Source: Amblyornis subalaris
Lineage: Eukaryota > Chordata > Aves > Passeriformes > Ptilonorhynchidae
Direction: 5' to 3'
Length of the DNA: 64,000 nt
Assembly: GCA_018881555.1 (NCBI GenBank)
Contig: JACAXG010000021.1
Span: 7,816,245 to 7,880,244 of the forward strand
Shown: positions 50,401 to 62,904 of the stretch, one piece after another
Position numbering within the stretch: position 1 is the stretch's first letter
Layout of the letters: every line of letters starts with the position of its first letter
The notes under the pieces: generated by a model
The model's input: the letters and a program-made list of their open reading frames with translations, nothing else
What the model was told of the DNA's origin: nothing
Databases searched by the model: none
Translations under genes and position numbers: made by a program

Positions 50401-52155
50401 TCAGGCAATCTGTCAAGGCCAGGAACTCCCTCTGCTTGCTCTAAAAACTAAGACAGGGGCACCTGAAAAGCTGGGGAAAGTCTTTTCATGTGTGTAGCTG
50501 TGCAGATTATTAGCTAGAGCACATAGTCTTGCTGCTGCTGGTCAGATAATTCCTTACAGGAACAGGCTAATATGACATGCAAAGCTACTATTGTTTTAAT
50601 ATTTTATTGTACATTAATGTCTCGATATTTTCATGTGTAACGTAGGAGAAAATATCACATGTAGGAACTTTCTAAAGTACTTTTATCTGACAAAAACCTT
50701 TATGTTAATCTTGTAAGCGATATGGGTCTGTATTGCACTGTAGTTCTTTAACATCATTGTGGCTGAACACTGTTGTATAATGTTATAATACTTTGAGCTT
50801 TGCTTCTNTATTATGTCCATTCTGTGAGTAATACTTTATTCCCTTTGCAACATCAAAGTGTATAGAAAAAGAGTAGTGTGCTATTAAAAATGTGTTTATG
50901 GCAGAACAGATAATTAAATTCTTCCTTGTCAATACTGNTCAAATAGGTGAAAGTCATCTTCGAAGATGCATTTAGTGGCATAATATTTAGATAGCAATAC
51001 AATGGAATAATAGCAATGCCATATTGGAAGAAACCCTGAATTCTACTTTATTGATATAAATGCAAATTTAGGGTAATAACCTGAAGGTATTTCACGTTAT
51101 TCACTGGCAGAAGTCTGCTTGCCAGTGTAGAGTAGCAGGTGTACTCTGGCTGTTAACAGGCAGGCGGAAGTGATGCACAAGGTGATTCTGTTCGTGGCGT
51201 GTTAAACACAACTTCATTGAAGTTAAACTTTAAGTAACATCAAAGCTATATCACCATAGCTGAATAGCAAAGCAGTGTAATGTGTTGGCACTGTGTTTAT
51301 ACCTGCTTAACAAAAACATCAGAGAACAAAATGGAGTAACAAAACTGATGCTTGTTCAGAAACAAAGGTCAGAGTAGATGGTAGCAAGTACCAATGTACA
51401 AGTAGATACAGGGGAAGCTCTGCTGTTTGTCATATTTACTTACTTATTCGTGATCTTGTAGGTATGAATGGATGTTGGACAAAGCAATTTCCCTTCAGAA
51501 AATGGTCNCCAGCTCCCTGATGACAGAGTGAAATAGAGAGGTAGATCCCAAAACTACTGAAACAGCAGTATGAAAGATTGAGAGCTTTAGGAAAACAGCA
51601 CCTCTGGTGAAAACTCAGCATAAAATACATATGGAGATGCAGAATTAAATCCTCAGGATGGCTAGTCTTAGACTAAGCTCTAGTTTGAACTTTCAATCTG
51701 CCTGCAGGGAGGAGGATGCAAGGGCTCAGCTCCTCCTGGGCTGTGATGTGAGTGCCAGAAGCACGCTAGAAAATTAGCCATTTTAGGTAGTTTAGGTGAG
51801 CGGTTGAACCAGGGGTAAAGCATCTAAGACCTGAGATATTTCGGCAGACAGCCATGAAAAGAAGTTTACTCAGGCTAAATTGGAAAAGGCTTTTCATTAA
51901 ATGAGATGGTCTCTGCTTCACAGGACAGCTGTTCTCGTTAGGGGAGCATGTACCTTTCTGGGAAGGGCTGGGATGTGCAAGGGATAGCATGGGGCTCACT
52001 GAACAAATAGCCATGGGAGNGTCCCATGGGTGAGGATAGAGCAAGTTGGTGGGCAGAAGCTTGGGAAAAAATATTTGAGCATACAGAAAATAGATCCTGA
52101 CATAAGGTTTATTCTAGTTTTAGTTGTTTTGGATTGTGGAGTTTTGTTCTTTTTT

Positions 52156-52170
52156 GGGTGGGGGGGGGGG
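52156..52170. repeat. Poly-G run (G11)
   Basis: GGGT followed by eleven G. It could join a G-quadruplex and is prone to sequencing length errors. Confidence 0.8.
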
Positions 52171-53994
52171 CACTGAGTTGTATCTGCACAGTTGAGTCAT
52201 GTATGTTTCTATGAAGGCACTGCTTAATAGAAGGTGCATTTTCATCTTTTCTTTAAAGCTTTTATGGAGTATCTTTTCCTTTTCTTTACTGTATCCCTGT
52301 GGGAATGAGAAGTGTCTCTTCTATAAGACGATTTCTGGTCTACCAAGTCTTGGTATGTTGGGCTGATGAAGCTACTGCATGGGCTGGGCCCTTTTGTTCT
52401 TGAAAAGTGTTATTCATGGAGTTAAACAGAATTAATCTTTGTGTTCCTGACAGTTCTCAAAGCCTTGTTAGTTAAGATGATCAGTGCTTGCATAACTAGG
52501 ACTTAACAAAGTCCAGATGTTCCTGTATTTCAAGCACACCTGCACTTTTTCCCCTCTGAAGCAAGACACTTAGGGTGAAAAGTTCTCCACTTCTCTCTTT
52601 ATCTAATTCTAGGTCTGCACTTGGAAATGTTTTCCATATTCTTGAAGTCTTTCTACACTCATGGGATTTTTTTTTGGTTGTGTGCTTTCCCTTTCCTCCC
52701 CCTAAATCTGCTGACGGCACTCCCAAATCTTTATCCCATTTTCTGAATTGTGTTATCTGCTTCCTCCAGAGATGGTTTGATAAAAATCTGGTTTCCAGTT
52801 CTCTCCATGTTTCGGGCCTCTGTGTGGAAGAGAACATCGTTTAATGAACCTCTGTTTCTTACTTTCTTTTATGTGGTATTCATTTCAAATGCTCCTCAAT
52901 ATTTTATTTATTTTTCTATACTGAAATAGATTTGTATCAAGACGTTGAAAAGCCTATATCACAGACTAGCTAGACATTCATTCTTCCATGGCCTATGGAA
53001 TTATGTGAAACTTCCATTGTTTTCTGTAACAGACTTGTAGAAAGAGTCACTTTTTTTTCCATGCAGAGCCCTTGTTTTGTTTAAATTTTTCCCAGAACTG
53101 TTACTGCCTACCTTCTCTTTTAAATCTTTGTCCTTCTTTCTTGGTAGCTGAGTAGGAGCTGATGGGNATATCTGGATGTTCCTTCCCATGCTGAACAGTC
53201 ATTGCTTCTTCATAGCTGATCTGGTGTAAGAAGTGTGACATGTCCCAGGAGAATCCGAGAGCAAAGTATTTCCTGTTTATTGGCATTGGCACAACACAAG
53301 AAAACATAAAATTTGTTTTGAAGAGTTGTGTTCCAATCTCCCATCGGTGCAAGTCTGGATAACTCCATTTAAGTTAATGTGATGGAGTAGGAGTTGATCC
53401 CAGGGACAGGTGTGATGTGGTCCCCCAGAGGAACACTTGCGAGGAGAGACTTTGCCTTTGTAGTATCGCAGGCTAGTCCTTCATCCTGAACTCTGTTGTG
53501 TCCCCACTGTGTCCTCTTCCTTTGTACCACAAGTACCATTGTTTGGGTGGAGTTTCAGATGTTTTTTGCTCTCCTTCATGTCCCTGGGTTCCCTGTTTGT
53601 GTGTGGGGATGAGTGTCAGTACTGGATCCCTGCTCTGAGTTGGAGTCAGATGGGTCAGACATAGGACATCTCGTGTCAAGGATGTTTTTCTCAGTCGTTT
53701 TGTTGGTGTTTTGTTTTTAATACTAAACGAGGAAGTGAGGAGTTTAATATTTCAAGATGATTATTTAAATATCTGCAGCTCCCAAAAACGTGGGAAAGAC
53801 ATGTTTTGAGACTGGCTTTGCAAAGCTTTTTGAGTCAACTGTACATTGGAGGGTATGCTCTATGGCATTCCATCCTTCCCATGTAAACACTAGGGAGGGA
53901 GAGGTCACACAGCAACAGGCTTTGCAGCTGCTGCCTGTAGCCACTCTTTGGTTTTTACTGTCCAGANCAATTTTTCTGTAGCAATGTTAGTGCC

Positions 53995-54041
53995 CGGCAC
54001 AGTGAGCGCTGACAGTGCGTGACGGTGAGTACGCGGGAACG
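53995..54041. other. CpG cluster with a consensus splice-donor sequence
   Basis: Seven CpGs occur in 47 bases of intron 1. GACG followed by GTGAGTAC (donor GT at 54025-54026) matches the vertebrate 5' splice-site consensus well. It could be an alternative or noncoding first exon; there is no direct support for transcription here. Confidence 0.35.
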
Positions 54042-57000
54042 GAGTGACTCTGAGAGCACCTGAGGCTTGACTTGCTGTGGCTGGCACATGTGGAAGGCAG
54101 AAGGAGAAATAGCATTCACCAGACTAGAGGCAAACACTGTATTTTCTGGGAACTGGGGTGGGGAGTGTTTCTGTGTGTTTTTTTTTCACCCTAAACCCCA
54201 TAGCTTATCTTGCTTGTTTCTCTGTCTCTCCTCTCCCCTCTGGCCAAACTCGACTTTGTAGTTCTTCATTCTTTCCTGCTTGGTCTGATGTTTTCTCATG
54301 TTAAATGTTGGTTTTGAATTTGCACCTAGTTTCTGCACAGAACATAGCAGTTATGCAAGACCTGTTGGTTAGGAGATTTTTCAGAGTATAAAACAAAGAC
54401 TGAAAGTGAACTGGTATTGGGTTGGTACACCTATGTGCCCAAAATAGCTTCAGACCTTTAAAAATAGGCAGTAAGAAATAAATTATAATGGAGGGAAAAG
54501 AAAATCTGTACAAATATTTTGACAGTGAAGATGTCTGACCAGTAGAGCAACCTTCTAAATGTTGCAGTGGGTTGGCTTTGGTTCTCCATCCTTGAAAGTT
54601 GCTTAAGTTCGTCAGATTGTTGTTTTAAAGAAATGCTCAGATTCAAATTGTATTAATTCAAGTGAATCCTGCAACCTCTGATCTACAGGTTAGACAAGTT
54701 GTTGGCATTCTTCATTTCTGGGCTGATGAGGTTTGATGCTGTCATTCATCCTTCTCCCAGAGCTGTTAGCAAGCTAGAGCTTCAGGGAAACAAATCTTCA
54801 TTCAGGTTTTTAATAAAACATGCTGTAATCACAGTGAACAAAATCCCTGTGTCTGCAGAGGCACAGACCTACACGCTACCTCACTATGATTTGGAGCTTA
54901 ATTGAAAATATAGCAGATAGAGGCTCTCTTCTTTCTTGTTACATGGTGGATTGATTTTGTGGACTGTGTTTTCAGAAAGGTTTTATCAGGCTTTTGTTGG
55001 TTAAAGCTAAACAACCTGTTCTCAGCTGTGGTAGGTAATGAAACTTTATTTAGTATCAGTCACAAAAATTGCGTGTTTGATTCTTAGTGATCTGAGATAC
55101 TGGTTTGCTCTTAAGTGGAGAAACTGTGGTTGAAATGTTCATCCACATGGGTTTGTGCTGGTAATGACTGTTGTCTTACAGACCTTGAAGATTTCTCCCA
55201 AGGTTTTCAAGTTTTCTTCAAAACCAACAGAAATTGGTAAAAGTCCGTTACCTGTAAGAGGAAATTGTAATAAGAACAAGGGAGAAAAGGTGATTGTTAG
55301 GTACCATCATGAATAAAATTTGTTGTTTTTTTTTTTTTAAATNAGTAATAAAATCAGTAGTATGTACATATAGTGTATTTCTCCAAGGCTTGATATTTTA
55401 TAAATGTACCATTGACTAAAAACTATGTTAAATCAAGTCAAGTCATATTTGTACAATTTAGATTGACTCCATTAGGTGTACTGTGCCTTGCTCTTTAATT
55501 ATGACCTGTGTTTTCCATATGCCTTGCATTATGAAAGTTTCTTAGTCTTAAGTGTATTTCACAGTAGCATAAAGCTGTTCCAGTACAACAGTTAAATATT
55601 TATTCATGTTCTATATTCTGTATGAAAGGACTTTTTTTTTTCCTGTCTGTGAAGGGGTAAAAATATTTTTATAACTACCCGTGGCTGTAGCAGCACGTTC
55701 TGTACAAACGTAGCTCACTACATTGGCAGATGAATACAGTTCAAAAGAATACATTAGCAGAAGAGGCAATGTTACCTTTTGGATTCAGCTTGTATCAACA
55801 TGTGTACGTGGTGCTCTCTCTGCGCCTGCCTCATCCCTCCTCTGCACTTCTGTTGGTTGTGGTACACTTGTTTGTCAGCATACCTCAGCTTTGGCCTCTG
55901 TACCATCCCAGTTGTGTTTTCTAGTAACAAAATCATCGGTTTTGGCACTGAGTGCAGCTTCTTTTCTTTTTTGCCTTCATTTTTTTCCTATTATTTTCTT
56001 TTGCTTTTTCTGAGAAAGCAGTTTTTGGGAAATTGTGCAGGTCAGTTAATTAAGTTATATAATTTAGGGAAAGGACAAGAAGAATAAAAATTTTCTTTTC
56101 CAAGAACCACTGTAAGGAGGCGCACAAGGTGTGTTTACAAAACAGTGTTGGTAGTTGCTGGGATGAGAGCACCCTCACCCTTGCCTTGGGAAATACCATC
56201 TGTTTTGTATAGCTCTTNTGGCTGCTTGTGAGTGTACCAATACGGTTGCATGCATTTCAGTGTGTGCATCTTGGACTTTCTTGTCAGAAATTTGGTTGCT
56301 ATATAGTTAGAATCAAAACAGTGAATATTGAGCTACCACACCCTGACAGATGCACAGTTCTGATAGATCTCCAAGACCTGCCTGGTTGTAATGTGTTGTT
56401 AAGCTGGCAACTGTGGATTGTATCAAATGAAACAAAAAAGTCTTGTTTCTTTTCTGGAAGAATTCAGTTTTACCTACTTGCTTTATTCATAAGTTTCTTA
56501 CAGCTGACTCCTGCCTCCTACCCTCTTGGGGGTGATGGGACCATGATGGAGATGAGAATCACGCCCAATATATGCATATGTGCCTTGTTTGCTTAAATTT
56601 AAGGAGAACAAAAGTTCCAGCAGGAATAAGGGCAAAATACTGATACATTAATTCATAGTTCTGAAGGAAAACCCAGAAAATACAAAGAAATGTGGCCATG
56701 TGAATTTACCTTTGTATAGGTACAGAATTTCTTCCTAGCTTTGCTGCTTCCCATTTTCGTAATTATTTTTTTCCCCAGAGTAACCATTTTTTGATTGTAG
56801 CTACATAGAAGTTTAAGGAGTTAGTAGACAGTAGTAGCAGGGGAGCAATAAAGCAAGAAATACCCAAAGAGAAAGACGGCATTCAGTTATTTACTTTATG
56901 TTACAACATGGAGTGGCTTTATATCAGTTCCCTTCGAAAGTTAGTGTTTAGCGTGTAATTATTCAGGGGGATGTGTCAGAAGAGCTAGCAGCCGTTTCTC

Positions 57001-60000
57001 GACAGAACCAAGCCTTAATTTTTAAAATACTTGAAATACTGCAGTTGAGTGTGGAGGGGCCACAATTGTTTCCTCCTCAAGTGCCGGAGTTTCGATGTCC
57101 CTCCGGCTCCTGCTGCAACAGTGGGTGCGAAGAGGCAGGTCAGCGGTGGGAAGGCTCCTCAGGACTTTGCCAGGAGCCGGAGGTGTGTGTTTTGGGGTTA
57201 CTGATTGCCACCAGGTTACATCACTCTGGGCTCTGATTTGAGCTGTAAATTTAAGAGTCAGAAAGAGCAGTCACTTGGCTGAAGTGACTTCTGGTTTTCT
57301 GGCCAGGTAGCTGAAGTAGGCTGATGCTTTGGTTCAATCCTTTTCCTTTGCAGTAAACAAAGCACACAATTTACCCCAGCTACTAAACTTTTATTTTTAT
57401 TGACTTAAACTAGTGGCAGACTTTTGAATACTAATGAGAACTCAAAATCACAGCATGTAAAGTTATCACTGTTCCAGTTTACCCAATGACTTAGTTAAGA
57501 GGAGACAGACAATTTAAAGAGCTTCTTATAAAATAACAGCCCTCCAAAAAGAAAGCGGGGGCTAAGAATGAGACGTGTCCTAGGATGTTTGTACAGACAA
57601 AACCCACACCCCGGAGGGCAAAAAATGTAGCCTGGCCCTCCGAATCTCTGCTTGATCATTGTTGCAGGAAGTGGAGGAAACTGTGTTACAAGGAATGATC
57701 AAAATTTAGGGCAACTGTATTGTTATTTTCAAGAGTTATTATTCCCTACTTGCCAAAGAAATAGCTGATCAATCTGTCTTTCTGCACATGCATCATCTTA
57801 CTGTAGATGGCTACAAGTTGCCAAGAGATAGAGAAGGAGAAATCATTGACTTCCATCATAACCAAGTGCACGCTAAAATGATTAAGGTCCAAAAAGTAAA
57901 GAAGGGTCGGCATTATTTAATAAAGATTTTATTGCAAGATCGGTTTTCTTAACTTTGTGATTAGAAGATTTAACACTTTGGAAGGACAAAGCATGACTTA
58001 TTAACAGACAATGGTCCAAAGTAATTTTAATGAGTGTTTTGAATGTTCTCTAAAGGAGACAACACAACTTTTAGAGTTGGTGTGTGCAACCACTGCAGTC
58101 TTTAGAGCATCCAACACAGAGACCTCGTGCTTGAAATAAGGTGAGTCAAAGAATTTCTGTTGTAGATGCTCCACTGTCTTTATATACTGAACTTGCGAGT
58201 AGGGATGTTGTAGAGAGCATCATCAGAGAACAGCCCAAAGCCTTAGGAGAAGGAGTTATTTTTGTGTTCCCAGGGCTAGGGGCTTCACCTGCTNAATCTT
58301 TGCTCTGTTGGTAACCTCACTGACTGTGAGAGACAAGCCTCCATGAGAGCATGGCCTCCATACCTTTAAAGACTGGCTTCCACTTTACAACTTGAGGCTG
58401 ATTTCAGAGACCCATTTAATTATGGATTATTTACTGCTTCTTTTCTATCTAGCTGCTGTTTTATCTGAAATATTTTATGAGTTCTAGCTGAAATTGGTAG
58501 GAAAGAAGATCACAGCTGAAATCCATTGTGGTGGACTGTCTAGCAATTTTTTTAATTCTGGCAATGTATTTACAATACCTATAAATGCTCACTAGCCAAT
58601 ACACTTAAATTTCAATTATTGCACTTTGAAAATTAAGATGTCTAGTTGAGTCAGCTTACATAGAGAACCTGGAGAAGCATGAGAGAAGAAAGGTGGTGCA
58701 GAGAGGTTTTGGTGGATGGCCTCTTACATGGCTCTGTTTGGTGAAGATTTGTGTGTCTTTATGGCTTGCTGGTTTCTTTTCAGGGGTATAGAGAACCTAC
58801 AACATATTGAAGGGTGGGCTGTTTATTTTCCCTGTGTTGTTTTTATGTACTGAAATATTGTAGTGAAAATAGCTGGGTGGGGTGTAATGAATGTTTTCAA
58901 AGACCTTCCTTTGAAAGAGGTTTTTTTCCAGCCCTTGGTGGTCACCACCCATTTTCCTGTGCTGTGCACGCCTCTGTCATTGTTCCTACCCACAAAGGCC
59001 CCTTGTGTGAACCTGTCAGCAAATATGCCAGCACAACGAGCTAAAATGTCATGAGATACTGGTCCAAGCCTGCTGAAGCACCAGGATTTGCACCCACCAG
59101 TGTTGGTGGGTATTGCTCAAGGCATAACACAGCATTAGATCGTAAAACTTGGGATTTTTCAGCAATGCTCTGCGTGACTCTCTCGACTGTTTACGATTGA
59201 GTGGGTTTGAGGCTGAAGCATAGGTACGCATACCACTGATAGTAAAGTCATGCGATGGCAATGTTTGTCCCTTAGGCTTGAAATAAAGCTTAATTGAAAA
59301 ATTGTCGCTGTTTACCTGCAGTTGCGCCATCTTGATAAACAATGCTGCTTGTGGTTTGGTATGGGCTGAGGATGTGGTCAGTGCCCTATCTGAAAAAGGA
59401 GGCTGGTTTTGAATTTAACTTCTGGGCCCACCCCCTAGCCTGCGGATTGCTCTTCATTCACCTTTAGCTTTAACCTGGTGGTGAAGAGATAAAGCACATC
59501 CTTTGGTATGTGTTTTTTAGAGTAGGTAAATAGTTGGGTTATCTGAAAACAGATCTTAGGAATACCTGCTGAGCCTTTGAGCAACAATATGTATGGACCT
59601 CTAGATTAGCTGTCAAAATTGACTGATTACTACAAGTAATGCCNCAAGATAAGGATCTGTAATCTCTCAAACGCAAATCATTGATAGACATCTGGGGTTG
59701 TGCATTGTCATAACCGACCTTATCCCCACCACTGNAGTGTGATTCCAGCAGAGAAAAGCAGAGTGGTACATTTATTACCCGCAAAAAAAAATTGGCTGAT
59801 TTGAAAGCCAGTTCAGTTTTGGCCAACATTGAAACAGTCATTTCTGTTGTGTTGTTTAGTGAGTTTGGTGGTGGGCTTTTTTAGTCTGCAGGTTATCTCT
59901 GAAGCTTCCTTTATCTTGGCTGGTATCAGAGTTGATTGCCACAGAGGAGGAATCCATGTTCAGTATCTCGATGGAGCAGAGCAGTGCAAAACCAGTCTGG

Positions 60001-62724
60001 GGAGGGAAGACTAAGCTGAGATGCTTGGCTGGTCTGCTGAGATTTGACCATACGCTGGCCTGTTTCTCTTCAAGTGTCCTTAATATTTGAGAAGATGGAG
60101 GACGTGTTTCACCGATCTAAGTGTGGGCTGCAGCAGTTTTACAAGGGTGATCCAGAGCTGTCTTCATGCACTCTGGGACCAGCACTGGTGCTTCCTGAGC
60201 ATGCAGTGACTTGAAGCAGGATACTGCTCTTCCTGAAAACTAAGCCATGAGAAAGCTCATCTAGCCCCAGTATAGGAAATGGGTTGAAAAGGCAAAAAGG
60301 AGGTGCCACTATCTGTTCTAGCAGCTGATCAAAGAGCAGCCTCTCATCTTCTCTCCACAGTGTGGGCCTCGGGTGGTTCCGTGGGGCTATGCCTTGCCGC
60401 AGATGTAAAGTGTTTGGCACGTCCTCTGAGGTACCAGGCTTGTGCTGGCGTGGCAGCTGCAGGGCAGGCTGCACTCACAGCATCATAAAATAATCCAGGA
60501 AGAGATTAATGGCTGCCGAAATCCTAATACTTATCTTTCTGTTCAAGGTACTCATAAAACTAGAGAAAAAAACGGAAGAACATAAATCCTATAGACGTTG
60601 TTTTGCTTACTAGGATTAAATTTATCAGACTCCATTGAAATACCGTGAACCTAAATGCTTAAAAAAATGTAAATGCTCCTGCAGCCGCAATGAGGTTTGC
60701 AACATTGAACTCCCAAAGTGCTACATANTAGCTGTGACACCTTAAGTATTCACAATGATACCGTAAATTGCAGGTGCAAAGTGTTTTTCTTTTAGCAGCT
60801 GCATTAAATGCAGTTAGTGGTATAAAAAAGTATATATATGCCAGTAATATAAACATTTTAAAACTGTATAGGTGTAATGCTTTTTGTCTTGGTACCACCT
60901 TTTTTTTTTTCCCCAGAAATAAGTGCCAACAATCTTAATGAAAATAAATAAAATACAAATCCAGTATGGTTTAATTCTTACAACTACCATTAGAGCTTCA
61001 GACACTGGAGAAGTTATAGTCTTACATGTGGCTTTAAAGTACATATAAATTTATCCCCTGTAAAGAGCTGATCAAGAAAACCTATTCCTGCCTGCATTAC
61101 TGTCAGCTGTGGTGGTCCTGGAGTGATATGGACTTTGTGATTCATAAATATGCTCAAAGACACCAAAAGTTTGGTATTCATTTAGGCTTCATCTCTTGAT
61201 ACTAAGTAATTGTAGTAGCCAAACCCTCTATCATTATGCCAAGCATCCTAATGAGAATCAAAATGAGTTCCTCACTCTTAACACAGACTCTTCCCTCCTC
61301 TGTCCCTGAGACACTCACATTTCTCATTTTCCCATCATCCAGCCTTTGGTTTTAAACTTAGGTGAAGGACTTGCATCGCATATTGCTGTGGCAGTAGGTG
61401 CCAAGCTTTGCTGGACTAGCAGGGATTTGTTATTTAATGAGTATGTACAGAAACACAAGAAATCCCTCAAACAAGCCAAGGAGCTGGTGGTGAGTTACTG
61501 TAAGTTAGGGCAGCTTTAAAGGAAGGGTGGAAGATACTTCATTTCCTTATTTTTGTAATAGCCCTTTCTGTTAGTAGCCTTTCTTGTTACCTTCGAACTC
61601 TCATTTCCTTTATTAACGAATTCCCCATTTTGGCGTCGTTTGTATTTGTTTTGTCTGTGTACTGGCACCATATCTCAGTGGGCAGCANCGCTGCTTTAGC
61701 ACTTGCCCTCCATGAGCCCTCCACATATTTCAGACTGGTTTTATTTTTTTTTTGCTCTGCCCGAAAATAACCCCGTGTCCTTCCCCTTCTTTTGCTGATG
61801 TGCTGAACTTGGGCATCTGGTGTCTTCTCAGACTTTAGAAATAATTATTTTCACTGGAAAGAGGTATAAGGAAGGATCTGCATGGTACTTTGTATGGGTT
61901 TCCTTCACAGCTTTCATCGTTTGGCCTGAGTTCCTGGGGAGTGAGTAAATTGCTGTTTCTAGCACTTTTTATTTACCGATGGTCACTTTTATTACTTTAC
62001 GGAGGGAGCTTTCAAAAGCACAGCATGCCATCCAGAATAAACTGCTTGTCAGGTAGAATGGTTACAAATACTTTTTAAAGGAATTTTAAGGCTAAGTAAG
62101 CATGACTGCTGGCTGCTTGGTGTCTGCAAGCACATCTCTGTGGCAGTCAAGTGGTGTGGTTCTGAGATAGCTGTGGAGTGCCTCACAGTCAGCAAAACTC
62201 CTTTTGTATTATTCTGGTTCAAATCAACTAGGGATTTGCCAAGCAGAAAGTAATGCAAAATATGAACTCAGCAAAAAATGGATTTGCTGGTTTGAAAGAA
62301 ATCTTTTTTGTTATCTAAGGTATTACTGCCTGTTAAAATACTTTTCTTGAGTTTTTACAGGTTTTAATTGGAAAAATTTTTTATGCTAAGAATCTGATCT
62401 TCTTTCATTTATCTGTACCGTATTTTCTTATCTTTGCATCCACAGAATGTATTTTTCATGTTCTGCAAGTTAGCATTTGAAGCTTTAAACCATTNGAAAT
62501 GAGCATTTACTGCAGAAATTTCATGTGATAATTAACTGTGNATTCTTGACCTTTAAAGTGCTGAAGCTAGAAACACTTAATAACCAGCCATTGGACATAA
62601 AGTAATATGCTTGTTGTTTTACTAGCTTGTATACACGGTAGTTTGAAGCAAAGTCCAAGGGTCACCAAAATCATGAAGTAAACTCAAGCAGGTCTGTCTG
62701 AACTGCATAATTCAAAGTGCTGTC

Positions 62725-62766
62725 CGAATGTGTCACGCAGGGTGTACGTACGAGCGAAGGCTACCG
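62725..62766. other. Isolated CpG cluster in intron 1
   Basis: Six CpGs in 42 bases, including the palindrome GTACGTAC, in DNA otherwise poor in CpG. No further function is visible. Confidence 0.5.
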
Positions 62767-62889
62767 GGTTACTTACAAGATATGTTTCTGCAAGGTGTGC
62801 ATTTCAGTTTCTCTGAAGGCTTCTGTGATCTGCAGCCTGCACGGTGGGAGTTTTCAGTGCAGTTGCCACACTGCTAAATCTTAAACAAA

Positions 62890-62904
62890 TGTGTGTGTGT
62901 GTGT
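62890..62904. repeat. (TG)n microsatellite
   Basis: Seven TG units in intron 1. Short and ordinary. Confidence 0.8.

Noticed and set aside
60481..60510. Faint CR1-tip-like sequence (CATCATAAAATAATCCAGGA)
   Set aside because: Only about 20 bases are suggestive and the following sequence does not match a CR1 3' end.
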